A DNA stretch of 36,433 nt from Beijerinckia mobilis (GTDB lineage: Bacteria; Pseudomonadota; Alphaproteobacteria; Rhizobiales; Beijerinckiaceae). Made by a program: the position numbers and the translations under genes. The notes under the pieces are model-generated. The model did no database searches, was not told where the DNA came from, and worked only from the letters and a program-made list of their open reading frames with translations. Positions 7,289 through 15,578 of this stretch are shown here, one piece after another. The DNA lies in contig NZ_JQJH01000027.1 in the NCBI RefSeq assembly GCF_000745425.1, forward strand, positions 1 through 36,433. The letters are read 5' to 3'. Positions within the stretch are counted from its first letter, which is position 1; every line of letters starts with the position of its first letter.

Positions 7289-9610
7289 TTAATTCCGTAA
7301 AGGTTTCCCAGTCGTCAGCATGTGTTCAATGCGCGCCAATGTCCCTGGCTGACGAGTAAGCTTGCTGAAAGCCTTGCGTTCGAGCAGAAGAAGCGCCTTT
7401 TCATCCGTCGGCACGGTGATATCTGCGTCACCACCAGACAAGACGTCGGCCAGTGTGCCGGCCACAACAACGTCATAGGCAGTCGCCTTACCGAGGCGGA
7501 AAAAGCTGTCGACCGCCATCTTCAGGGCTATCGCGGCCGCCGGTCCAGGCAAGGTGAAAGTAGCCGGCTCCGGCGGTTTGTAGTCTGGCACGAGGGTAAG
7601 AGCCTTGGCCTTGGCGTCAGCTAGCAAACGGTAGCGATTCATCGTGATCGTGTCGGCCGGCCGCAGGAACAAGAGCTCCTTGGCTTCAGCCGCCGATTTG
7701 GAAACGGTCGCCGTGCTGATGATCTCGAAGACCTTACTGATCGCCGGCATCGGTCCTCTCGGCAGGCGACCCAATGTAAACCAGCGCTGCAGCATTTCCT
7801 TGTTGCCTCCCCAACCCGGGATCAGGCCGACACCCACTTCAACAAGGCCGGTATAGGTTTCCGCATGGGCCTGAATCGCATCGCAATGGAGAAGAATTTC
7901 GCAGCCGCCACCGAGCGCCATGCCGGCCGGAGCGCCAACAACCGGAAACGGTGCATATTTCAACATGCCGTAAGCCGTCTGTCCCTGCAGGATAAGGTTT
8001 TCGATATCCTTCCAGGCCGCGATATTGGCAGCGAAGAGCGCGAGCCCAAGATTAGCACCAACGGAAAAGTTGCTACCCTCATTGTAGATCACCAGAGCTT
8101 TGAAATCCTTCTCTACCAGGGGGATCGAGCGCATGAGGAGATCGATGATATCGGGGTCGAGCGCATTCATCTTGCTCGTGAATTCGAAACAGGCGACACC
8201 ATCACCGATATCCCACAAGGCTGCCGAGCCGTTCTTGAGAACTGGTTTAGATTTCAACTTGATATCTTCGAGCATGATCACGGCTTCAGGGCGCAGGAGA
8301 TCATGATAAGTCCCATCGAGACCCAGGACCTGACGGCAACCGTCCTCGACACGATAGAATGATCGGCCTTCGGCGATCCGTAAAATAGAGGGGACTGGGA
8401 ATTTGCTGGCCTCGAGACGCGTGATCAGCGTTTCGACCCCAATCTGATCGATCAGTTGAAAGGGACCATATTTCCAATTGTAGCCAAGCCGCATCGCCTC
8501 ATCGATCGCAGCCACCTCATCGGTTGCGTCACCGACAAGAGCAGCCGCATACGCGAGTGTGCGGCTGAGTACATGCCACGCATAACGTCCGTGTATGCTT
8601 TCATGCGCAAGCAGATGATCGAGCTTGCCGCCGCCTTGTTCAATCGCCTCAATGACAGGCTTACGAATTGGCCGGTAGCTACCAGTCTTGAGATCAAGGG
8701 CTTCCTTTTGTTTACCCTGCTCACGGTTTATCCGATAGAAACCACCCTTGCCCTTACGTCCCGTATAACCCTCGGCAATCAGTTTTTCGACCAGAGGAAT
8801 CGGCCGGTTGATTGCATGAAACGGATCATCTTTTGGCAGAGTCGCCGATAGGCTGGCGTTGATATACGGCATTAGATCCAAACCGACGAGGTCTATAAGA
8901 CCGAAAACGCCGGTTTTCGGAATGCCCATCGGCTTGCCAATGATCGCATCGACCTCTTCGACATCAAGAGCAAGATCCAATGCCTCGATGACAGCGGTTT
9001 GCAGCCAGAACACACCCAAACGATTGGCGATGAAGCCTGGACGATCCTTGCAAAAGATCACACTCTTGCCGAGCATGATATCAGCAAACCGCGTGACAAT
9101 CTCAATGGCGTCGGCCCGCGATCCTTCGCCGCCGACCACTTCCAGAAGCCGCATATAGCGTGGTGGATTGAAGAAATGCGTGATGATAAAATCTTGCGAG
9201 AAGCGTGCAGGCATCCCTTCGACGAGTGCCTTGAGCGGAATCGTCGAAGTATTGGAAGACACAATACTGCCCGGTTTGCGTATGGATTCGATCGCAGCAT
9301 AGAGGCTCTGCTTGATATCCAAGCGCTCGACGACAGCTTCTATGATCCAATCGCAATCAGCCAGCAGATCGAGATTGTCCGCGATATTGCCAGTCGTCAC
9401 GAATTTCGCCGCCGCCTTGCTCATGAACGGTGCCGGATCAGCTTTCAGGAGCCTGATCAGCGCACCTTCGGCAATCGCACTGCGGTTAGGACCGTCTTTG
9501 GCCACAATGTCGAGCAGAATTACGGGCACACCCGCATTTGCGACATGGGCAGCGATGCTCGCCCCCATAACGCCGGCGCCGATGACGGCGACTTTTTTGA
9601 TGTCCGTCAT
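7289..9610 (-). CDS. 3-hydroxyacyl-CoA dehydrogenase / enoyl-CoA hydratase, FadN-like fusion
   Basis: A 773-residue two-function enzyme. The start at 9610 overlaps the thiolase stop by one base (TGATG), and upstream in-frame codons lie in the thiolase gene. The NAD Rossmann motif is VAVIGAGVMGASIA near the N terminus. The dehydrogenase histidine and glutamate fall in THFFNPPRYMRLLEVV. A second 3HCDH_C region follows, with NRLGVFWLQTAVIEALDL. The crotonase part is at the C-terminal end, with GMALGGGCEILLHCDA and GLVEVGVGLIPGWGG. This dehydrogenase-first order is the reverse of E. coli FadB and is that of FadN-type proteins. It catalyses the hydration and second oxidation steps and hands 3-ketoacyl-CoA to the thiolase encoded just upstream. 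Confidence 0.93.
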   Translation of the reverse strand: MTDIKKVAVIGAGVMGASIAAHVANAGVPVILLDIVAKDGPNRSAIAEGALIRLLKADPAPFMSKAAAKFVTTGNIADNLDLLADCDWIIEAVVERLDIKQSLYAAIESIRKPGSIVSSNTSTIPLKALVEGMPARFSQDFIITHFFNPPRYMRLLEVVGGEGSRADAIEIVTRFADIMLGKSVIFCKDRPGFIANRLGVFWLQTAVIEALDLALDVEEVDAIIGKPMGIPKTGVFGLIDLVGLDLMPYINASLSATLPKDDPFHAINRPIPLVEKLIAEGYTGRKGKGGFYRINREQGKQKEALDLKTGSYRPIRKPVIEAIEQGGGKLDHLLAHESIHGRYAWHVLSRTLAYAAALVGDATDEVAAIDEAMRLGYNWKYGPFQLIDQIGVETLITRLEASKFPVPSILRIAEGRSFYRVEDGCRQVLGLDGTYHDLLRPEAVIMLEDIKLKSKPVLKNGSAALWDIGDGVACFEFTSKMNALDPDIIDLLMRSIPLVEKDFKALVIYNEGSNFSVGANLGLALFAANIAAWKDIENLILQGQTAYGMLKYAPFPVVGAPAGMALGGGCEILLHCDAIQAHAETYTGLVEVGVGLIPGWGGNKEMLQRWFTLGRLPRGPMPAISKVFEIISTATVSKSAAEAKELLFLRPADTITMNRYRLLADAKAKALTLVPDYKPPEPATFTLPGPAAAIALKMAVDSFFRLGKATAYDVVVAGTLADVLSGGDADITVPTDEKALLLLERKAFSKLTRQPGTLARIEHMLTTGKPLRN

Positions 9611-10746
9611 CAGCAAGCCTCCAGAACCGTCGCGATCCCCTGACCACCACCAATACATTGCGTCGCAAGCGCATATTTGCCTTTTTCCCGCTTCAACAAA
9701 GAAGCGGCCTTACCGACGATACGCGCGCCGGTGGCCCCTAGCGGATGACCAAGCGCAATAGCCCCACCGTCGATATTCACCCGATCCACTGAGAGATTCA
9801 GCTCCCGCATACAGGCAATCGATTGAGATGCGAAGGCTTCGTTCAATTCGACAATATCGATCTGGCTAACCTCCAGCCCGGCGCGAGCCAGAGCCTTGCG
9901 CGAAGCCGCCACCGGCCCGATGCCCATGATCTCTGGACTGCAGCCCGAAACGGCGATGGCTTTGATGGAAGCGAGCACATCCAGCTTATGTTGCTTCGCG
10001 TAATCCTCACTGCACACCAGCACTGCGGCCGCCCCGTCGGTTAAAGGCGACGATGTCCCGGCTGTAACGACACCGTTTGCCGAGAAAGCTGGTTTCAATT
10101 CGGCCAGCCCCTCAAGCGTTGTTTCAGGGCGAATGCAGCCATCCAACATGATCGTGCCTTTGCGGCCCGCAATTGCGACGATTTCATCGGTCAATCGCCC
10201 CTCTTTCTGCGCCGCTGTGGCTCGCTGATGCGAGCGCAGCGCGAACTCCTCCTGCTCCTTCCGGGAAATCGTCCATTTCGCAGCAACATTTTCAGCTGTG
10301 TCGCCCATACCCATGTAGGCACCAGGCATGGATGCCGCGAGTTCAGGATTGGGCAACGGATTGAAACCCATCATTGGCACACGACTCATGCTCTCAACAC
10401 CCGCCGCGACGAAGGCGTTGCCAGCATTCATTTGAATTGCGCCAGCAGCCATATGAATGGTCGTCATAGAGGAGCCGCAGAAACGGTTGACCGTCGCCGC
10501 GGCGATCGAAAGCGGAAGCCCGGCAATGAAACTCACAAGCCGTGCGATATTGAAACCCTGCTCCCCCTCCGGAAACGCGCAACCAAGCAGCAAGTCCTCT
10601 ATATCCTCCGCCGGGATACCCGTTTTCGCAACGAGCCCCTTGATCACCTGCGCCGCGAGATCGTCCGGGCGGACGGTTGCCAACTCACCCTTCTTGGCAA
10701 GAGTGAACGGCGAACGGAGATATCCGGCGATGACAACTTTACTCAT
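9610..10746 (-). CDS. fadA: acetyl-CoA acyltransferase (3-ketoacyl-CoA thiolase)
   Basis: A 378-residue thiolase. The ATG at 10746 has GGAGAA eight bases upstream and gives the normal start MSKVVIAGYLRSPF, whereas longer versions would begin with non-family sequence. The acyl-accepting cysteine is C90 in NRFCGSSMT, the histidine is H334 in GGAIALGHPLGATGAR, and the second cysteine is C364 in CIGGGQG. Its stop overlaps the start of the fused dehydrogenase/hydratase, which is the usual FadA/FadB type of pairing for the trifunctional complex. It cleaves 3-ketoacyl-CoA to acetyl-CoA and a shortened acyl-CoA. Confidence 0.95.
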   Translation of the reverse strand: MSKVVIAGYLRSPFTLAKKGELATVRPDDLAAQVIKGLVAKTGIPAEDIEDLLLGCAFPEGEQGFNIARLVSFIAGLPLSIAAATVNRFCGSSMTTIHMAAGAIQMNAGNAFVAAGVESMSRVPMMGFNPLPNPELAASMPGAYMGMGDTAENVAAKWTISRKEQEEFALRSHQRATAAQKEGRLTDEIVAIAGRKGTIMLDGCIRPETTLEGLAELKPAFSANGVVTAGTSSPLTDGAAAVLVCSEDYAKQHKLDVLASIKAIAVSGCSPEIMGIGPVAASRKALARAGLEVSQIDIVELNEAFASQSIACMRELNLSVDRVNIDGGAIALGHPLGATGARIVGKAASLLKREKGKYALATQCIGGGQGIATVLEAC

Positions 10747-10789
10747 AATATTCTCCAAATAAGATCTCTGCCGAGCAAAGCTCCAGGCT

Positions 10790-12466
10790 TCAGGACATGG
10801 CACGATCTTGTGCCGGAACTGACATTTTAATTCGCTCCTCCTCGATGAGTTCTTTTTTGGAAAGCTTGCCAATCATGGTTTTGGGAAGGTGATCGCGGAT
10901 TTCGATGATTTTCGGCATTTCAATGCGGGAAATCTGCTCTTCGAGAAAGGTTTTGATCTGTTCGGGACTGACGCTGATACCCTCCCGGAGGCGGACAAAG
11001 GCCTTTGGCGCCTGCCCACGATAAACATCAGGAATCCCGATGACGACAGCCTCCGCCACGGCCTGATGACGGTAGAGCGCCTCTTCAATGACGCGAGGAT
11101 AGACATTGTAACCGCCACACAGGATCAGATCCTTGATGCGGTCCACAATGAAATAATGTCCTTCTTCGTCACGGTAACCAATATCACCGGTACGTAACAT
11201 TCCGTCGACCATGACCTCGGCGGTTTCTGTCGGTCGCCGCCAATAGCCGGCCATGACCTGCGGGCCGGAGACGCAGATCTCTCCTCTCTCGCCGACTCCT
11301 AAGACGCGAGAGGGATTTTCGGGATCTCGCACCTCGATGATCGTATCCGTCGCGGGAACACCAATAGATTCCGGCTTGTTCTCACCTTTAAGCGTATTGC
11401 AGATGACGACGGGTGAGGCTTCCGACAAGCCATAGCCTTCGATTAGCCGACAACCGCTCAATTGTTCGAAACGGCAGCGGACATCGCCTGGCAACGGCGC
11501 ACCTCCGGAAATGCAATAATGAATGGAGGACAGATCAAATGCGCCGTCATTCGCGGCATTGTTGATTGCCGTAAAAATCGTTGGAACACCCGGGAATAAT
11601 GTTGGCTTCTTGCGAACGATCGTCCGCAAGACTTGCTTGATCTCGAAACGAGGCATCAAAATGAGCTCGGCGCCAACTGTCACACCGAGATTCATCACTA
11701 TCGTCATAGCGAAAACGTGGAATAACGGAAGTACACCAAGAATGCGCTCGCCACCTTGCGAATCTTCCAGGAGAATCCGCCGGCATTGCTCCACATTGGC
11801 GGTGAGGTTGCCGTGCGTCAGCATTGCTCCCTTTGGCACGCCTGTCGTTCCGCCTGTATATTGGAGGACAGCAACATCCGTCAGCGGATCAATGTCGACA
11901 TGGCTTGGTTTGCCATCATTGGAAATCAATTGCGCAAATAAGATATTCTGCAGATCAGCGTGAATATCGGCAAGCTCCGATCTTTTGAGCAGCGAAAACA
12001 AGATAGCCTTGGATCGAGGGAGACACTCGGCCATTCGGCAAACGACGATCCTTTCAAGGCACATGTCCTCCAACATGGTGACGACTTTTGGGTAGATTTG
12101 AGCAAGATCCAGGGTCACCATAATGGTCGTGCCGGAATCCTCGATCTGATGTTTCAACTCTCGCTCGACATACAGCGGATTATAGTTCACAACGATGCCA
12201 CCAGCTTTTAAAATCGCAAAGTAACAGATCACGGCGTAAGGGGTATTAGGAAGACAAAGACCAACACATGTGCCCTTGCGGACTCCAAGTTGCTGGAACC
12301 CTCTTGTCGCGCGATCGACGAGATTTCCCAGCCTGGCATAAGTGTAGCGCCTGTCCATGAAATCCACGGCGCAGCGCTCTGGAAATTGTTTGATCGCACT
12401 ATCCCAAATATAAGGAAGCGACATAGGTACGATCGTGGGGCGCACGTGTTTCATCGTGTAGCTCAC
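10790..12466 (-). CDS. fadD: long-chain fatty acid--CoA ligase
   Basis: A 558-residue ANL-superfamily adenylating enzyme. The P-loop YTGGTTGVPKGAMLTHGN covers 203-220, the acyl-AMP motif EGYGLSEASP 343-352, the hinge region DRIKDLILCGGYNVYP 442-457, and the catalytic lysine is K534 in KTMIGKLSKKEL. It turns free fatty acid plus ATP and CoA into acyl-CoA at the inner membrane, drawing acids that enter through the FadL-like channel encoded just upstream. The start is uncertain: GTG at 12466 and ATG at 12454 are both possible and neither has a strong ribosome binding site. The gap to thiolase is 43 bp, so co-transcription is likely. Confidence 0.93.
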   Translation of the reverse strand: MSYTMKHVRPTIVPMSLPYIWDSAIKQFPERCAVDFMDRRYTYARLGNLVDRATRGFQQLGVRKGTCVGLCLPNTPYAVICYFAILKAGGIVVNYNPLYVERELKHQIEDSGTTIMVTLDLAQIYPKVVTMLEDMCLERIVVCRMAECLPRSKAILFSLLKRSELADIHADLQNILFAQLISNDGKPSHVDIDPLTDVAVLQYTGGTTGVPKGAMLTHGNLTANVEQCRRILLEDSQGGERILGVLPLFHVFAMTIVMNLGVTVGAELILMPRFEIKQVLRTIVRKKPTLFPGVPTIFTAINNAANDGAFDLSSIHYCISGGAPLPGDVRCRFEQLSGCRLIEGYGLSEASPVVICNTLKGENKPESIGVPATDTIIEVRDPENPSRVLGVGERGEICVSGPQVMAGYWRRPTETAEVMVDGMLRTGDIGYRDEEGHYFIVDRIKDLILCGGYNVYPRVIEEALYRHQAVAEAVVIGIPDVYRGQAPKAFVRLREGISVSPEQIKTFLEEQISRIEMPKIIEIRDHLPKTMIGKLSKKELIEEERIKMSVPAQDRAMS

Positions 12467-12475
12467 AATATTGCT

Positions 12476-12524
12476 CTACATTGTAGGTTTTCGAAAAGAT
12501 TAATATACGTTCTTCTAATAGAAG
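12476..12524. promoter_or_regulatory. two short palindromes between fadL and fadD
   Basis: CTACATTGTAG (12476-12486) and CTTCTAATAGAAG (12512-12524) lie in the 60-bp gap. The second directly follows the fadL stop codon and could be a weak attenuator ahead of fadD. The first could be an operator. Both are short and AT-rich, so chance is possible. Confidence 0.3.
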
Positions 12525-12526
12525 TT

Positions 12527-13819
12527 CTAAAGCTTCATATTCAGTCCGATGCTGACAATATTCGCGGATGTATCATATCCACCTAACAACAAACCAGCCG
12601 CACTTGTTCCCTGCGCCGAAATATTGGCATGATCAAAGAAGAGGTGGCCATAGGCAAATATGGCCTGAAGGTTTTTTGTCAGCTTGTAGCTATAGCCGCC
12701 CGTAATTGCGTATCTATTCGCATCCGGCAAACGTGCGGTCATATTTGCGGAGCTGATCGCGCTCTGGTCATATGCAAAGCCAATATGGAATTTTGCACGA
12801 TCATCCGCAGTATAAGTCGCGCCGACGGAAAAGGCCCAGCTGTTTTGCCAGTTTTCCTGGATAACGGTATCAGCACGCCCGTTATTATAATGGAAATTCA
12901 ACTCCTTCAGCACAGACCAGTTGGTCCATTCGACACTGGCCATCACCGCCCATCGGGGATCGAATTCGTGATAAAAACCAAGAGCGACCTTGTCTGGCAT
13001 CGTTATCGGAACATTTACGCCGCTACTTTGAAAAGTGGTGCTCACCGCGGCCAGAGACGCCGGTGCGCTCATAGTCGACCAGCCATGCAAATCATACCTA
13101 ATCCGCGAGCGATAGTTCAGACCGACTCGCGTCGCTTGGTCGAATTCATAGAGAAAACCAATAACGCCCCCAAAACCGACCGCATTTCCGTTCAGACTTT
13201 GATGCGCATCATACCGGCCAAGCCCCAATCCCGGCAGATTGATCGCCTGCGACAGGACCGCGTTGAAATAGCCTATCTGCCAGCTCGCCCCGACGGAAAA
13301 ATGTTCGTTAACACGATAGGCGACCGAAGGACTGAACGTGAAATTGGTTATATTTGAATGCAGCGCATGATAACGCCCAATCCATTGATCAGGGTAGCTG
13401 GTCCTCAAACCAAATGGCGTATTTGCAGCGAGGCCAAATTTCAGATCAGGAGAATAATCCCAGAAAGCATACATCGCGCCGACTGGAGCCGTCGGAGCGA
13501 ATTGACCGCTAGGGCCACCTTGTGGAGTCCCACTCAATCCCGCACCCGTCACCGTTCCCGAAAAGGAACTCTTGGGCATGATATAACTATTGGTTGAAGC
13601 GACCTGATTACCCTGTAGATGAATCATACCAGCGGGATTATAAAAGATGGTCGTCGCATTATAGGCTTTTGCTGTCGCACCGGCATAGGCATTCGCCAGG
13701 CCATCAGCGCTTTGTTCACGAAGCTCAATGCCGGCAGCGTGAACCACTTTTACGTCACTCACGACTATCATGCACATAAGCCTGCCTGTCAGCGTTAAGC
13801 CTCCAGACTTCAATAGCAT
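12527..13819 (-). CDS. OmpP1/FadL/TodX-family outer-membrane hydrophobic-compound channel
   Basis: A 430-residue protein with a hydrophobic N-terminal signal that probably ends near VVHAAG. The mature start GIELREQSADGLANAYAGAT, followed by the FYNPAGM motif, is the hallmark N-terminal hatch region of FadL/TodX proteins. The rest alternates hydrophobic and polar residues in the manner of a 14-strand barrel and ends in a C-terminal aromatic/leucine segment (SIGLNMKL). GGGAGGA precedes the ATG. It is the first gene of the fatty-acid run, so long-chain fatty acids are the likeliest cargo, but the family also moves aromatic hydrocarbons and alkanes. Confidence 0.9.
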   Translation of the reverse strand: MLLKSGGLTLTGRLMCMIVVSDVKVVHAAGIELREQSADGLANAYAGATAKAYNATTIFYNPAGMIHLQGNQVASTNSYIMPKSSFSGTVTGAGLSGTPQGGPSGQFAPTAPVGAMYAFWDYSPDLKFGLAANTPFGLRTSYPDQWIGRYHALHSNITNFTFSPSVAYRVNEHFSVGASWQIGYFNAVLSQAINLPGLGLGRYDAHQSLNGNAVGFGGVIGFLYEFDQATRVGLNYRSRIRYDLHGWSTMSAPASLAAVSTTFQSSGVNVPITMPDKVALGFYHEFDPRWAVMASVEWTNWSVLKELNFHYNNGRADTVIQENWQNSWAFSVGATYTADDRAKFHIGFAYDQSAISSANMTARLPDANRYAITGGYSYKLTKNLQAIFAYGHLFFDHANISAQGTSAAGLLLGGYDTSANIVSIGLNMKL

Positions 13820-14310
13820 TGAAATCCTCCCGTATTATCGTTATGCTATATTAGCGACCGCCATCTACATATTTATTATGTTATGATTTCTCGCGCGACC
13901 GTAGCAGAAAGCTTATGAGCAGAATACGGCTCCGATCAAGATAGTCGACTATTAAGACAACGTGATACTTACTTTAATGACAATGTATAATCACACCTTC
14001 CTTATGAAAAGTGGCATGGTTCTTAACCGCATTCGCTAGGCGAGGCGTGTTTACAAGCATCACTATCAACGACGAAAATGAGGCGTTAACAGATTTGTTT
14101 TGACATTGCGATATCCAATGTCTGAGAACACAGACATAATCTTTAACAGACCACATCACTTTGCATCAAATTGGCTCGTTCGTCGTGTCGTGCGCATTCC
14201 AGTTTCCCTCAATTCATGAGATTTATGCTAGCGCCAAAAGAAAATGAGCCGTATAGTCCGGGAAGACAAAAAATCAAAAAAAGAAGACATAAAACTCAAG
14301 GGAGGGGACC
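13820..14310. promoter_or_regulatory. divergent promoter region between fadL-like gene and araC-type gene
   Basis: This 491-bp AT-rich region carries the promoters of two divergent transcripts. ACATA-TTTAT-TATGT at 13867-13881 is a small inverted repeat close to the fadL-like start and is a candidate operator. A TTGACA hexamer occurs at 14100-14105, pointing toward the regulator, but no good -10 follows at the proper distance. No credible gene was found in the region. Confidence 0.5.
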
Positions 14311-15327
14311 TTGAATCGCCGGAATTTTGTCCGCAGCATCAATAGCATGCGACTCCTCGCCGAACTCGGCCATGACCAGGGGCTTTCCATGCACGCCTGT
14401 CTTGAAGGAACAGGTGTTCGACAACGCGATCTTTCCGACCCTTTGGGAATAGTCTCAGCCGAGCAAGAGCTTCAGCTCATCAGAAATTTGCTCGCACATA
14501 GAGGCAATTGTCCAGCTTTAGGAACACAGGCCGGTGCGCGCTATCATTTCACAGCCTACGGAATGCTTGGTTTCGCTATGGCGAGCAGCTCCACCTTACA
14601 GAGCGCATTCGATATCTCGGTCAAATATTCTCAACTCACCTTTGCTTTCTCGCATTTCAAACTGAACGAGTCAGAGCATGAATCGAATATAATCGTTGAC
14701 GCGTCAGACGTTCCTCAAGCACTCCAGCAATTCATCACTGAGCGTGATATCACGGCATTACTGACTGTGCAGCGCGATCTCTTTCCCACTCAAACAATTT
14801 TGCACAATCTTTATTTTTCCTTCCCAACACCAACGCAATTTGCTCACTATGAGGCCATCTATGGTGTCAAACCAATTTTTGGATGCAAAAAGACATTGGC
14901 TCAAATAAATAAAGAGGCCTTGGCACAACCTTTACCGCAGGCAAACGAGCTTGCACGAAAATCGGCTGAAGAACAATGTCAATTAGTCATTGAACGCCGC
15001 TTATCGGGAGCAGGATTGACAATCAAAGTAAGGGATCGACTCCTACATAGCGGCGTCAAGCTACCCGATATGAAAGATGTTGCCAAAGATCTTTGTATGA
15101 CGCCGCGCACCTTGCACCGCCATCTTGAAGAAGAAGGGGTGACGTTTCTGGACTTACGTGACGAAGTTCGTCTTACTCTGGCTGAAAACCTTCTGCGGAA
15201 CCGCAACCTTTTGATTAAGGATATTGCTTCTGAATTATGCTATTCGAGTTCGACATCCTTCATCAGTGCTTTCAAACGGTGGAAAGGCACGACTCCGCAT
15301 ATATTTAGAAACCAATTTCTGCAGTAA
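14311..15327 (+). CDS. AraC-family transcriptional regulator with Arabinose_bd-type N domain
   Basis: A 338-residue activator-type regulator. The N-terminal part belongs to the Arabinose_bd (PF12625-like) group, seen in GARYHFTAYGMLGFAMASS and the general layout. The C-terminal double helix-turn-helix covers about 250-335, with DVAKDLCMTPRTLHRHLEEE in the first helix-turn-helix and DIASELCYSSSTSFISAFKR in the second. TTG is chosen as start because GGAGGGG stands only a few bases upstream. The next in-frame ATG (14347) has no such site. Relatives sense hydrophobic or amino-acid-like ligands. Its divergent position against the FadL-like gene makes the lipid-catabolism run the likely target, with the TonB block on the other side as an alternative. 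Confidence 0.92.
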   Translation: MNRRNFVRSINSMRLLAELGHDQGLSMHACLEGTGVRQRDLSDPLGIVSAEQELQLIRNLLAHRGNCPALGTQAGARYHFTAYGMLGFAMASSSTLQSAFDISVKYSQLTFAFSHFKLNESEHESNIIVDASDVPQALQQFITERDITALLTVQRDLFPTQTILHNLYFSFPTPTQFAHYEAIYGVKPIFGCKKTLAQINKEALAQPLPQANELARKSAEEQCQLVIERRLSGAGLTIKVRDRLLHSGVKLPDMKDVAKDLCMTPRTLHRHLEEEGVTFLDLRDEVRLTLAENLLRNRNLLIKDIASELCYSSSTSFISAFKRWKGTTPHIFRNQFLQ

Positions 15328-15351
15328 TTTACATTCGAATGCTCGCAGAAT

Positions 15352-15442
15352 TTTCGGTGGCCTGTCGCAACATTTTTAATTAGCCGCGTAATGAGGAAGA
15401 GGTTCGAATTTTGTGGCCCCGATTGGGAGATAGCCACCGAAA
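15352..15442. repeat. long-range inverted repeat in convergent intergenic region
   Basis: TTTCGGTGGC (15352-15361) is perfectly complementary to GCCACCGAAA (15433-15442), with 71 bases between. It lies just behind the araC-type stop. A transcript would fold into a 10-bp stem closing a large loop, so it may be part of the 3' untranslated region or a small RNA. Function unknown. Confidence 0.5.
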
Positions 15443-15481
15443 GCGGCGCTTACCAACGCACAATCTAAACCTTGGGAAAAG

Positions 15482-15525
15482 GAGCGGCGTATTCTTGAGA
15501 TAATTATCTCAAGAATACGCCGCTC
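15482..15525. terminator. bidirectional terminator, 44-bp perfect palindrome
   Basis: Bases 15482-15503 are the exact reverse complement of 15504-15525. The arms begin GAGCGGCGTATTC and end at a TAATTA-type centre. The palindrome has AAAA at 15477-15480 on the left and TTT at 15526-15528 on the right, so it has a U-tract in both directions. It separates the convergent araC-type and TonB-receptor genes and would stop both transcripts. Confidence 0.88.
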
Positions 15526-15578
15526 TTTAAATATACTGTAGGCGTTTAAGCCAACCCCAAATAATCTCGGCCTTAACC

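Noticed and set aside
13974-14159. 61-codon open frame on the minus strand between the fadL-like and araC-type genes
   Set aside because: No ribosome binding site, no family resemblance, and lies in the AT-rich promoter region.
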